Shown piece by piece: positions 18,354 through 26,573 of a stretch of 64,000 bases of DNA. The DNA is from Clostridia bacterium (GTDB lineage: Bacteria; Bacillota; DTU025). Location of the stretch: the NCBI GenBank assembly GCA_034926675.1, contig JAYFQW010000001.1:1-64000 (forward strand), read 5' to 3'. A program made the translations under genes and the position numbers. The notes under the pieces are model-generated. The model was not told where the DNA came from. It did no database searches and saw only the letters and a program-made list of their open reading frames with translations. Each line of letters starts with the position of its first letter. Position 1 is the first letter of the stretch.

Positions 18354-18532
18354 GGCCACGCCTCCCCGCCCCAACAAGATGGGGTAATAGGTGAGTACCC
18401 TCCATGTGCATTCGCCCCTCAGGGTGGTTGGTCCTCCATAAGCGGACAGGAAAACGGCGGCGGAACGCACACGGCGCGGGCATGGTGCAACCCGCCGCAA
18501 TCGCGATGCAGCCTGATTGGTCAGCCGCGCCT

Positions 18533-18621
18533 CGGCCCACCCCAACGTCTGTGGAAGAGTACGAGGCTGACGGCGAGAGGGCCATCATCACCGACGGCCC
18601 ACCCCAACGTCTGTGGAAGAG
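18533..18621. repeat. 27-bp exact direct repeat, two copies
   Basis: The same 27 bases, beginning CGGCCCACCCCAACGTCTGT, occur at 18533-18559 and 18595-18621, 62 bases apart start to start. The first copy is also flanked by an imperfect inverted repeat (GTCAGCC before it, GGCTGAC after it). It lies in the 300-base gap between the GH57 and DUF3795 genes. The function is unknown; the rest of this gap shows nothing else clear. Confidence 0.7.
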
Positions 18622-18652
18622 CATACATGCAGACGGCACGCCCTGCAGAAGC

Positions 18653-18997
18653 CTACCTCTTGGCTCTCAGCCCATCAAGGGTTTCCTTGGCGCCTGGAGC
18701 CACCTTGAAGAAGCCTTGAAGCTGTTCGCACCCGTACTCAGAGCAAGACCCGCAGTTCGCCAGCTCTCTCTTCGTGGTGCATGCCCTGATCCCACAGTCG
18801 GAGCAGTAGGCGTACACCCTTCCACTCGTAGCCGTGCAGCCATCGCAGTTGATGTCATCCTTTGTGATGTTTCCGCCAAACTGCTTCACCCACTGCTGAG
18901 CGACCCTCTCCCGCATTGCGTCATCATCTGCCTGAGTCGCGATGTAAGCAGGGCAATCAGTGCACACGAGACCACAGCAACCTACTATCCTGTCCAT
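18653..18997 (-). CDS. DUF3795 family Cys-rich protein
   Basis: A 114-aa protein with eleven or more Cys in paired patterns: CCGLVCTDCPAY near the N-terminus, NCDGCTA, YCSDCGIRACT, and NCGSCSEYGCEQL near the C-terminus. This is the layout of DUF3795, a small probable zinc- or Fe-S-binding family common in anaerobes, with no assigned reaction. ATG at 18997 is favoured because GGGAGG then lies about ten bases upstream; an ATG three codons earlier is almost on top of that site. It stands alone between non-coding stretches. Confidence 0.75.
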   Translation of the reverse strand: MDRIVGCCGLVCTDCPAYIATQADDDAMRERVAQQWVKQFGGNITKDDINCDGCTATSGRVYAYCSDCGIRACTTKRELANCGSCSEYGCEQLQGFFKVAPGAKETLDGLRAKR

Positions 18998-19146
18998 GTT
19001 CGACATTCCTCCCTTCCGATCCGTGCCTGGAACATATGTTCTATGCGCCGCCAGCAATTCCTTCTCCTGGCGCAAGGTATTTCCTCGTTGAAACGTTGGC
19101 GGGCGCCGCCGGCGACCACTCACCCGAGCAAGTGCATCGGTGGTCC

Positions 19147-19236
19147 CCGCCGCCCGTGACTGCACGCCCGAACAAGCGCCGAAGCATACGAGGTAGGCGG
19201 AGCCGCCGCGCCGCCTTTCCCTTATGTCCAGCTACG
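19147..19236. repeat. 90-bp direct repeat, copy 1
   Basis: Matches 19441-19530 at 74 of 90 positions with no gap (my hand count). Conserved blocks include CCCGAACAAGC, AGGTAGGCGG and CGCGCCGCC. The AGGCGG and CCGCC parts can pair, so each copy can form a GC-rich hairpin. A shorter relative of its first 33 bases occurs at 19105-19137. Confidence 0.7.
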
Positions 19237-19343
19237 TGCGTTGTGCCCGCCGCGGGCATCGTCGCACCGAGAACCTGCCGCCGATCCACTGGCCGCATTC
19301 AGTCACGCCTCGGCGGCATGCCTCATAGGTCCGGGCGGACTTT

Positions 19344-19418
19344 CTCATTTTTGAGCGCGAGACGCCGCAAAACACTCACGGGTGAGAATATACACCCGCC
19401 GTTTCACTCAAAATTGAG
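19344..19418. repeat. Array of three CTCA-N4-TGAG palindromes
   Basis: Three 12-bp inverted repeats, CTCATTTTTGAG (19344), CTCACGGGTGAG (19375) and CTCAAAATTGAG (19407), start 31 and 32 bases apart, close to three helical turns. The outer two flanked arms also match each other as inverted repeats (19342-19355 and 19407-19420, 13 of 14). This looks like a protein-binding array or a structured RNA. Confidence 0.6.
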
Positions 19419-19440
19419 AATCGCGGCCCCGATCCCGGCC

Positions 19441-19530
19441 CCGCCGCCCGCGACTGCTCACCCGAACAAGCACAAGAGCACATAAGGTAGGCGGCGCACC
19501 CGCGCCGCCATTCCTTTATGTCCAACTACG
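19441..19530. repeat. 90-bp direct repeat, copy 2
   Basis: Second copy of the repeat at 19147-19236. Here the hairpin is stronger: GGCGGCGC (19490-19497) pairs with GCGCCGCC (19502-19509), and CATAAGG/CCTTTATG can extend the stem outward across small internal loops. Confidence 0.7.
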
Positions 19531-19574
19531 CGGTTATGCCAGGTCCGGGAGTGGCCAGTGCGTGATCACTGGGG

Positions 19575-19739
19575 CTAGGCGACTCAAGGCTGCCGGGAGC
19601 GTTTCCGGGGCGTTTCGGGCTCCAAAACTCCCCGTGGGAATGCGATGTGGGGGCCAGTCTGGGTAAAAGGCGTCCATCTTCAGCGGGAAGCTGAGCGCCC
19701 TGCGCCCAGCCTGGGCTCGCATACCCCGGCCGGTATGCG
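19575..19739. repeat. 165-bp dispersed element, copy 1
   Basis: Aligns without gaps to 46648-46812 over 165 bases at about 70 percent identity (116 of 165 by hand). It starts with CTAGGCGA and TGCCGGGAGCG and ends with a hairpin, CGCATACC (19718-19725) facing GGTATGCG (19732-19739). Changes do not favour any codon position, and in the frame that is open in the other copy this one has a stop, so it does not behave as coding DNA. It lies 180 bases before the LacI gene. Confidence 0.7.
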
Positions 19740-19862
19740 AAAGCCAGACCCGAAATGCAAGCTGAAGGTGATCACCGTGTGCAACTCGAGCCTAAGAATC
19801 GAAAAAAGTCGCCCGGTTAAGCAGGAATACTCACATCACTGGCGAAATGTGAAACCGCTATC

Positions 19863-19882
19863 ATATGCAAACGCTTACATAT
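19863..19882. promoter_or_regulatory. LacI/CcpA-type operator ahead of the LacI gene
   Basis: ATGCAAACGCTTACAT (19865-19880) fits the near-palindromic cre/LacI operator pattern with a central CG, and the symmetry extends two bases on each side. TATCAT at 19859-19864, a possible -10 box, overlaps its left edge, so binding would block transcription. The likely binder is the adjacent LacI-family protein (autoregulation), or CcpA. Confidence 0.65.
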
Positions 19883-19922
19883 CGCAGGCCCGCTGATATC
19901 GGACGCGAGGAGGTGAGCTGGA

Positions 19923-20930
19923 ATGTCCACTATCTATGAGATTGCCAGGATGGTCGGAGTCTCCACGGCCACTGTCTCGAGGGCGCTGTCCAGCAGAGGC
20001 TACGTTCGAAAGGATCTCAAGGAGAGGATCCTGCAAGTTGCTCGCGAAATGGATTATATGCCAAACTCGTTCGCTCGCGGACTTGTGACCAAACAGAGCC
20101 ACATTCTTGGTCTCATCATGCCCGACATATGCAACCCGTTCTTTCCTGCCGTCGCCCGAGGTGTTGAAGATGTTGCGAGTGAGAACGGGTACAATGTGGT
20201 GCTGTGCAACACGGACGGAAGCCGAGCAAAGGAAAATGACTACATAAGCGTGTTGCGCAGCCAGCAGACCGACGGGGTTATCTTTACCACGTCTCAGGTC
20301 AGCTCACGCCATGTGAAGGCGCTAATCGAGGCGGGCATTCCCGTGGTACTAGCCGACAGGCGCCTGGATATCGAGTGCGACATTGTTGTGGTCGACAACG
20401 TTGAAGGGGCCTATCAGATGACTCGCCATCTGCTCGAGATGGGCCACACCAGGATCGGCATCATCACCGGACCCATGGGAGTAGCCACTAGCGCCGAAAG
20501 GATAGAAGGCCACAGGAGAGCTCTCGTGGAGGCGGGCGTCGAGATCTGCGACGATCTAGTGATGGAAGGCGACTATCGACAGCCCAGTGGGCATGAACGG
20601 GCCCTGGAGTTTCTGCGTATGCCCAGCCCGCCCACAGCGGTGTTTGCATGCAACGATCTCATGGCGGTCGGGGCGCTGTCTGCGATCGAGGAAGCAGGCC
20701 TTATGGTTCCAAATGATGTCGCAGTCGTCGGGTTTGACGATATCGCCATCGCTTCAGCTGTGAAACCTCGCCTGAGCACGATGGCTCAGCCCATGTACGA
20801 GATCGGCGCCATAGCAAGCAGGATGCTGATTGGCCGCATCAAGAGTCCGACCAAACCCTATCAGACTGTAGTACTCCAACCCCAGTTGGTTATCAGGGAA
20901 TCAAGCATCATGAGGGCACGTACATCCTAG
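19923..20930 (+). CDS. LacI-family transcriptional regulator
   Basis: A 335-aa repressor. Residues 3-50 are the LacI helix-turn-helix (IYEIARMVGVSTATVSRAL, then the hinge helix MPNSFARGL), and residues 60-330 are a periplasmic-binding-like effector domain that senses a sugar or nucleoside-type ligand. ATG at 19923 follows GAGGAGGTGAGC. It leads an operon of kinase, ABC importer, ADP-ribosylglycohydrolase-fold protein, hutH and hutU, and a matching operator sits about 45 bases upstream. The effector is unknown; ribose or a ribosylated compound would fit the neighbours. Confidence 0.92.
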   Translation: MSTIYEIARMVGVSTATVSRALSSRGYVRKDLKERILQVAREMDYMPNSFARGLVTKQSHILGLIMPDICNPFFPAVARGVEDVASENGYNVVLCNTDGSRAKENDYISVLRSQQTDGVIFTTSQVSSRHVKALIEAGIPVVLADRRLDIECDIVVVDNVEGAYQMTRHLLEMGHTRIGIITGPMGVATSAERIEGHRRALVEAGVEICDDLVMEGDYRQPSGHERALEFLRMPSPPTAVFACNDLMAVGALSAIEEAGLMVPNDVAVVGFDDIAIASAVKPRLSTMAQPMYEIGAIASRMLIGRIKSPTKPYQTVVLQPQLVIRESSIMRARTS

Positions 20931-21003
20931 CAGAAGCGGCTGGATCTCCGATCGGCGCGGCGTTTCGGCACACAGAACGGCGTAGTTGCAGGGAGTTGTG
21001 AAC

Positions 21004-21927
21004 ATGCAGCCAGCGATAGTAGTTGTGGGTAGTTTGAATATGGACATGCGTTTCGGCGTGGTGCGACTGCCGGCGCCGGGCGAAACGACCAGTGCTCGTT
21101 GCGCCGAGCGTTCTCCAGGCGGAAAAGGCGCTAACCAGGCCATCGCAGCGTCCCGCTTGGGTGCTCTGGTAGCCATGGTGGGCCGGGTGGGTGTGGATTC
21201 CCAAGGCGACGAACTGCTGGAGAGCCTGAGCGAGGCCGGTGTGTGCGTGGACCATATCGTGCGCGACGCGCATGCTGCCAGCGGAATGGCTTTCATTACC
21301 GTTGATGAAGACGGTCGAAATGTGATAGTAGTCTGGTCGGGCGCCAATGGCAGGCTTTCCGAGGATGACCTGAAGGCCGCGGAGAACGTCATTTCTCGCG
21401 CTGGGGCGCTGGTTGTTCAGTTCGAGACCCCCATGCCGACTGTGAAGGCGGCCTTGAATGCTGCAAAGCGCCACGGCGTGCTCACGATATGCAACCCGGC
21501 GCCTGCGCAGGATGTTGGCGCCGATCTTCTATCGCAGGTAGATATCCTCATGCCCAATGAAATTGAGGCGTCACTGATGGCCAATGTGCATGTGGCGGAT
21601 GCACCAGGGGCGATTCGAGCGGCCGAAGTCCTTCGGACACGTGCAGCGTCGAGAGTCGTGGTCACGATGGGGGCAGAGGGGGCAGTGTACGTGGGGCCAG
21701 AAGGCAAGTGGCACTGTCCAGCGTTTCGCGTTAAGAGCGTTGACACAACCGGAGCGGGGGACGCGTTTGTCGCGGGCTTCGCGGCGTCATGGCTTGCGAA
21801 ACCGGATCCATGGGAGAGCTTGCGGTACGCGTGTGCAGTCGGAGCCCTGGCCACTACTACTCCGGGGGCGCAATCGCCGGCCATATCTCGCGGTTGTGTA
21901 GAGAGACTGCTCCAGGCTTCATGTTAG
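21004..21927 (+). CDS. Ribokinase-family (PfkB) carbohydrate kinase
   Basis: A 307-aa sugar kinase that transfers phosphate from ATP to a pentose or related sugar. The N-terminal substrate region (VVGSLNMDM, PGETT, GGKGANQAIAASRLG) and the C-terminal DTTGAGDAFVAGF, whose second Asp is the catalytic base, match ribokinase closely. Length fits RbsK (about 300). ATG at 21004 has GGGAG eight bases upstream. As second gene of the LacI operon it probably phosphorylates a sugar released inside the cell. Ribose is the best guess, but the family also contains other specificities. Confidence 0.88.
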   Translation: MQPAIVVVGSLNMDMRFGVVRLPAPGETTSARCAERSPGGKGANQAIAASRLGALVAMVGRVGVDSQGDELLESLSEAGVCVDHIVRDAHAASGMAFITVDEDGRNVIVVWSGANGRLSEDDLKAAENVISRAGALVVQFETPMPTVKAALNAAKRHGVLTICNPAPAQDVGADLLSQVDILMPNEIEASLMANVHVADAPGAIRAAEVLRTRAASRVVVTMGAEGAVYVGPEGKWHCPAFRVKSVDTTGAGDAFVAGFAASWLAKPDPWESLRYACAVGALATTTPGAQSPAISRGCVERLLQASC

Positions 21928-22070
21928 GCGCGAAGCGCGGGGCCTAGGAGGTGAGATATCGAAGGCCATCGGCTACAAGCAACGCAGCTATTCACTCACA
22001 CTGTTGCAGTCATCGATGCAGTGAAACACGAAGCGTCTGATATCAAGACATGGGAGGACTGAGTGCAGAA

Positions 22071-23414
22071 ATGACGACGAAAAGCTCGTGGCTCAAGTCA
22101 ATACTATGCACGCTCGTAGTTGCGATCATGGCACTAGCGCCGATGGCGACCGGTGCGGCTAGCGCCCCGGTGACGATTCGTTTCTGGATCGAACAGACCC
22201 AAGACGAGGCAATGAAGCAGATGGGGGAATGGTTCGAGCAGTTCAACAAGAGCCAGAAAGAGGTAAGAGTTGAACTCAGGAACGTAGGCTCTGGGGATGA
22301 GTATCTTCAGGCAGTGCGCGCGGCTCTTGCATCCGGTTCCGATATCGATCTCTTCAGGCTGTTCGGGCCGAGCACGATGCCTCCGTTCGCGGATGCGGGG
22401 CTTCTGCTAGACCTCACCCCATATTCCACCAAGTACAACTGGAAAGACAAGCTGTTTGCCTACGCTTTGGAGAGCCACACCTACAAGGGAAAGCTGTTCG
22501 CATTCCCAGGCAACCCTGAGACCCTTCTCCTGTACTACAACAAGACGCAATTCGACAAGCGAGGCTGGAAGGTCCCAACGAACTGGGACGAGCTATGCAA
22601 GACCTGTGAGAACATCCAGAAGGCAAATTACATCCCGATCGCCTTCGGGACCCGTGGGTTCACTCCGGCGAACGAGTGGTGGCTATCTGTCGTGTTCAAC
22701 TCCGCCGCAGGACCCGAGAACGTGTACAAAGCGCTAACGGGGCAGATACCCTGGACATCAGCTCCATTCGTTGACTCCATCAACAAGCTGAAGTTCATGT
22801 GGGACAAGGGCTGGATCATGAACAAGCAGATGTATGATGTGTCGAACGATGACGCCATAGCCATCTGGGGCGCCCAGAAGGCCTTGATGATGATGGATGG
22901 AAGCTGGGGCGTTAAGTACGCTCCCACATACGCCAGAGACTTCGAGTGGGCGCTTGTTCCGTTCCCGTCAATGGGCGCCCCGAAGGCCACCTTGCCGCTA
23001 GCGCTTGGCTTTACGGTCGGAGTCAGCTCTAGGACTAAGCACCCCGACGCTGTCGCCCAGTTCCTGAACTGGCTCACTGAGAATCCAAAGAGCGCTGTGG
23101 AGTACGGCATCAAGTCCAACCTGGAGTTCTGGCTGCCTCTGAAGAAAGGCACTCCGGATCTGCTTCCTGCCACAACCGCCCCGAAGACTGGGGACATGTA
23201 CAGGGCAATCTACGAGGCCGAGTCCACCGGACGGTTTGGCTATGCAACCTGGACTTTCTGGTCACCCGAAACCCAGCTGTATATGTACGAGAATCTTCCT
23301 CGTGTGCTGCTCGACATGATGTCGACTGAAGACTACCTGAAGGAAGCCCAGTCCATATTCGCAAAGGAGCTTGCAAAGGGCAAGGTTCCTCCTGTGCCCA
23401 AGCCTGCCAAGTAG
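22071..23414 (+). CDS. ABC-type sugar-binding lipoprotein or secreted binding protein (CUT1 type)
   Basis: A 447-aa extracellular solute-binding protein, family 1. Residues 1-30 are a signal peptide (membrane stretch about 9-25, cleavage near GAASA); I see no clear lipobox Cys. The mature part has the class features VTIRFWIEQTQDE, then NPETLLLYYNKTQFDKRGW and TNWDELCKTCENIQ. ATG at 22071 is used; an in-frame ATG at 22050 would add seven residues. It delivers its ligand to the two permeases encoded next. CUT1 systems usually carry oligosaccharides or glycosides, so the ligand could be a glycosylated compound. Confidence 0.9.
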   Translation: MTTKSSWLKSILCTLVVAIMALAPMATGAASAPVTIRFWIEQTQDEAMKQMGEWFEQFNKSQKEVRVELRNVGSGDEYLQAVRAALASGSDIDLFRLFGPSTMPPFADAGLLLDLTPYSTKYNWKDKLFAYALESHTYKGKLFAFPGNPETLLLYYNKTQFDKRGWKVPTNWDELCKTCENIQKANYIPIAFGTRGFTPANEWWLSVVFNSAAGPENVYKALTGQIPWTSAPFVDSINKLKFMWDKGWIMNKQMYDVSNDDAIAIWGAQKALMMMDGSWGVKYAPTYARDFEWALVPFPSMGAPKATLPLALGFTVGVSSRTKHPDAVAQFLNWLTENPKSAVEYGIKSNLEFWLPLKKGTPDLLPATTAPKTGDMYRAIYEAESTGRFGYATWTFWSPETQLYMYENLPRVLLDMMSTEDYLKEAQSIFAKELAKGKVPPVPKPAK

Positions 23415-23444
23415 AAGAACGGCGCGTGTGGATGTAGTTGAGGA

Positions 23445-23490
23445 GGCGCGGCAGCAGAGAACCGAAACCACTGTAGGGCGCTGCCGCGCC
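23445..23490 (+). other. Hairpin between binding-protein and permease genes
   Basis: GGCGCGGCAGC (23445-23455) pairs perfectly with GCTGCCGCGCC (23480-23490), leaving a 24-base loop and no U-tract. Such hairpins after binding-protein genes often protect the upstream mRNA and lower permease expression. That role is inferred. Confidence 0.6.
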
Positions 23491-23514
23491 CTCAAACGAA
23501 GGAGCTGTCTTCTG

Positions 23515-24384
23515 ATGAACAAGCGCAGACTCAGCAAGAAGGTACAGGCCGCGCTGTTTTGCGCGCCGGCCGTCGTTCTGCTGATAGTGGTCATAGGAAT
23601 ACCTTCAGCGGCGAGCCTGGCGATGTCGGTTTTCGACTGGGATGGCCTGAGCAAGCCCACATTCGTTGGTCTTCATAACTTCTGGGAGATCATCGCCGAG
23701 GATAAAGTGTTCAAGATCGGCCTTGTGAACAACATTAAGTGGACGATGATCTTCATGGTGATTCCCATCCTTCTTGGATTGGGCATTGCCTTCGCGTTGG
23801 CCTCGGTAAGGAGACTGCGTCTCCTTTACATGACCATCCTATTCATACCGGTTGTGCTTTCCCGCGTTGTCGTGGCTAGATTGTGGGGATGGATCTTCAA
23901 TCCGTTCTTCGGAATCAACCTGCTGTTTGAGAGGCTCGGATGGGCGTCTTTGAGCCAGTCGTGGCTGGGAAACCCGAAAATCGCGCTGTATTCCTTAGCT
24001 TTTGTGGACAATTGGACATGGTGGGGGTTCGTGATGGTCATCTTCCTCGCCGCCATACAGCAGATAGACCCTGCATACTATGAGGCTGCTGTCATCGATG
24101 GGGCGAGTCCATTTCAGAAGTTCAAGTTCATCACGATACCGCTGGTTCGGTCGACGCTCAACTTCATACTGCTGTTGACAGCCGTGTGGTCGCTTTCTGC
24201 GTTTGACTTCAGCTACATCATGACCCAAGGTGGTCCGGGACACGCTACCGAGATGATGTCGACATGGATATACAAACAGGGAATCCTGAACTTCAGAGCC
24301 GGCTACGCGAGTGCCATGTCAGTGCTTCTTCTGGCTTTCTCGGTAATCGTCATAGTCGTGTTCTCTGCGGTTAGGAGGGACTAG
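23515..24384 (+). CDS. ABC sugar permease, MalF-like
   Basis: A 289-aa inner-membrane protein with about six membrane helices, the first at residues 12-33. It carries the EAA loop that contacts the ATPase (YYEAAVIDGASPFQKFKFI) and the conserved TQGGPG after it. ATG at 23515 has AAGGAG ten bases upstream. It pairs with the next permease three bases downstream. No ATPase gene is present in the operon, so a shared MsmK/MsmX-type ATPase encoded elsewhere must drive it. Confidence 0.92.
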   Translation: MNKRRLSKKVQAALFCAPAVVLLIVVIGIPSAASLAMSVFDWDGLSKPTFVGLHNFWEIIAEDKVFKIGLVNNIKWTMIFMVIPILLGLGIAFALASVRRLRLLYMTILFIPVVLSRVVVARLWGWIFNPFFGINLLFERLGWASLSQSWLGNPKIALYSLAFVDNWTWWGFVMVIFLAAIQQIDPAYYEAAVIDGASPFQKFKFITIPLVRSTLNFILLLTAVWSLSAFDFSYIMTQGGPGHATEMMSTWIYKQGILNFRAGYASAMSVLLLAFSVIVIVVFSAVRRD

Positions 24385-24386
24385 AA

Positions 24387-25232
24387 ATGGAGAGGATTTC
24401 GAAACGACGAAGTGACTTCCGACATCAGCTTTTCCTTCACCTGGTGTTGGTGGTTGCCTGCCTGTACGTCCTGACTCCCCTGTTCTATCTGGTCGTGAAC
24501 TCGTTCAAGGACAACTACGAGGTAATCATATCGCCGTTTGCGTTGCCTTCCGCTCCTACGTTGGAAAACTACAAGAAGGCCTGGACCACGGGCGGGCTGG
24601 CGGCTTCCATGCTAAACACAGTCCTCGTTGTCGCGGTGTCGACTGCTGCTCTCGCTGTAGTATCGTGCATGATGTCCTACGGCATGGCATTCATGGGACT
24701 CCGGACTGCGCCCCTGTGGTCCGCTATCCTGATGCTGGTCATGCAGGTCCCTTTGCACATGTACATCGTGCCGCTTTTCGTGATGTGGAAGCGCTTGGGG
24801 CTGGTCAACAACCCGCTGGGAATAATCCTGATCTATAGCGCGGTGTATGTTCCATTCTCCGTGCTCTTCCTGAACTCGCAGTTTGCCTCCATCCCAAAGG
24901 AGATAATCGAAGCGGCTGAGATTGATGGCTGCTCATATGTGGGCACGTTGACGCGAGTGGTCGTGCCGATAATGCGACCGGCGCTGGTGACATTGACCCT
25001 TATCAACGCGAAGTGGGTATGGAACGAATTCACATTCTCGATGACGTTTCTCCAAGAACCCGCATTCCAAACAGTTACCGCGCGGTACCTGCAGTTCAGC
25101 GCGAGGTTCGTTGCTGACTATGCTGTTACTGGGGCGGGGGCGGTAATCAGCGTTCTTCCGATTGTACTGGTTTATCTGCTGTTGCAGAGAAGGTTCATCG
25201 AAGGGATGACTTCAGGAAGCGTGAAAGGCTAG
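24387..25232 (+). CDS. ABC sugar permease, MalG-like
   Basis: A 281-aa membrane protein with about six helices (first at residues 15-38) and the EAA loop IIEAAEIDGCSYVGTLTRVV. It completes the CUT1 importer with the preceding MalF-like protein. ATG at 24387 follows TAGGAGGGACTAGAA, two bases after the upstream stop. Co-expression with an ADP-ribosylglycohydrolase-fold protein and histidine-degradation genes directly downstream is the unusual point. Confidence 0.92.
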   Translation: MERISKRRSDFRHQLFLHLVLVVACLYVLTPLFYLVVNSFKDNYEVIISPFALPSAPTLENYKKAWTTGGLAASMLNTVLVVAVSTAALAVVSCMMSYGMAFMGLRTAPLWSAILMLVMQVPLHMYIVPLFVMWKRLGLVNNPLGIILIYSAVYVPFSVLFLNSQFASIPKEIIEAAEIDGCSYVGTLTRVVVPIMRPALVTLTLINAKWVWNEFTFSMTFLQEPAFQTVTARYLQFSARFVADYAVTGAGAVISVLPIVLVYLLLQRRFIEGMTSGSVKG

Positions 25233-25256
25233 CAATTGGCAAAGGAAGTGGCGCGA

Positions 25257-26573
25257 ATGAACCATGCAGAGTCGCAGGCGGCTGAGATGTGGCAGGACAT
25301 AATGACCTACAGCCGCACTGTTGAAAACCGAGTTATCGAAGGTATCGATGCCCTAGAGAAACAGGGATACGACGTGTCAGAGGCGCGGGCGCTGGTTCCT
25401 GAGGGCTGGGCGGCGTTCAACGGCAAGGACTACTGGCATCTTCAGAAGGTAATCGCAATGATCTGGGAGGCTCTGCGCAGGGCGCCCAAGATGGTGAACG
25501 ATGATCACAAGCCGGACACCTGGGAAGAACTCAAGCGCAGCTGGACGGCTGCTGTGCCCACCTTGGGGTACGATGTGAGCGAGGGAAATGCGGAGTACCG
25601 CAACAAGGTGTATGGGGCCTGGTATGGCAAGTGCATCGGCTGCGCATTGGGAGACCCGAACGCAGGATGGTCCAGCGAGAAGGTTCGCAAGAACCGCGGC
25701 AAGGTCACTGATTATCTCCAGAAGCCTGATACGCGCAACGATGATATCAACTACCAGATTATCGTCTTGCACTGCATCGATGAGCACGGCGTCGAGTTCA
25801 CCAGCAGGGATCTGGGCTACGAATGGGTCGGCCACCTGGATCTCGATATGACGTACACTGCAGAACGGCAGGCGCTGGAGAACCTCCACAGGGGGCTTAT
25901 CCCGCCATATTCGGCCCGGGAGAACAACCCATTCAGCGATTGGATCGGGGCTCAGATGCGCGGTGAAGTGCATGGATTGATCGCGCCTGGACGGCCTGAC
26001 GTCGCAGCTGAGCTTGCGTACAGAGACGCCATCATCTCCCATGTCAAAGAGGGAGTGTACGGCGAGGTCTTCAACTCCGTCATGGTGAGCCTGGCATTTG
26101 TCACCTCTGACATCAACGAGATCATACAGCGCGCACTGGGATACGTGCCTCGCAACAGCGAATTCGCATCAGTCATCAGATCCACGGTTGCGAAGTGCAA
26201 GGAGCATGCTCATTGGGAGGATGTGCTCCAGTGGATCAACGAGACCTATGGAGATCTGCACTGGATCCACACTCTTCCGAACGCTGCCATCGTGGTGATG
26301 AGTCTGCTCTGCGGAGGCGGAGACTTCAGTGAGAGCGTGCTGATCTCAGCTAGCTGCGGATGGGACTGCGATTGCAGCACTGGACAGGTGGGCGCCACTA
26401 TGGGAACCATTATCGGTGAGAAGAACATCCCAGCAAGGTGGAAGGAGCCTATTGCGGATCGGCTGGATACTGATGTAGTCGGGTTCAGCACCATTCAGCT
26501 GCCCAAGCTTACTGACTGGACGTGCGGTGTTGGCAGAAGGATAGCTAGGGAATACAAGGAGAAGGGACTCTAA
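25257..26573 (+). CDS. ADP-ribosylglycohydrolase-fold protein
   Basis: A 438-aa protein. An N-terminal helical extension (about residues 1-105) precedes the ARH fold, which starts at VYGAWYGKCIGCALGDP. The metal-binding Asp motifs are NDDINYQ (about residue 162) and GWDCDCSTGQVGATMG (about residue 378). Family members use two Mg ions to cut N- or O-glycosidic bonds to ribose, classically in ADP-ribosylated proteins. The DDIN/DCDC variants seen here belong to a large, little-studied branch often found beside sugar transporters. ATG at 25257 has AAGGAAG upstream. Context suggests hydrolysis of a small imported riboside; this is inference. Confidence 0.8.
   Translation: MNHAESQAAEMWQDIMTYSRTVENRVIEGIDALEKQGYDVSEARALVPEGWAAFNGKDYWHLQKVIAMIWEALRRAPKMVNDDHKPDTWEELKRSWTAAVPTLGYDVSEGNAEYRNKVYGAWYGKCIGCALGDPNAGWSSEKVRKNRGKVTDYLQKPDTRNDDINYQIIVLHCIDEHGVEFTSRDLGYEWVGHLDLDMTYTAERQALENLHRGLIPPYSARENNPFSDWIGAQMRGEVHGLIAPGRPDVAAELAYRDAIISHVKEGVYGEVFNSVMVSLAFVTSDINEIIQRALGYVPRNSEFASVIRSTVAKCKEHAHWEDVLQWINETYGDLHWIHTLPNAAIVVMSLLCGGGDFSESVLISASCGWDCDCSTGQVGATMGTIIGEKNIPARWKEPIADRLDTDVVGFSTIQLPKLTDWTCGVGRRIAREYKEKGL

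Larger units (their letters stand above)
18998..19922. other. Non-coding, repeat-rich island of about 0.9 kb
   Basis: No believable gene is present in either strand of this stretch. It holds a 90-bp direct repeat (19147-19236 and 19441-19530), a shorter third match to its first 33 bases at 19105-19137, three evenly spaced palindromes (19344-19418), one copy of a 165-bp element shared with the 46.7-kb region (19575-19739), and the LacI-type operator just before 19923. Confidence 0.7.

Noticed and set aside
18533-18621. Possible CRISPR array from the 27-bp repeat
   Set aside because: Only two copies with one 35-base gap, no third repeat and no cas genes in the window.
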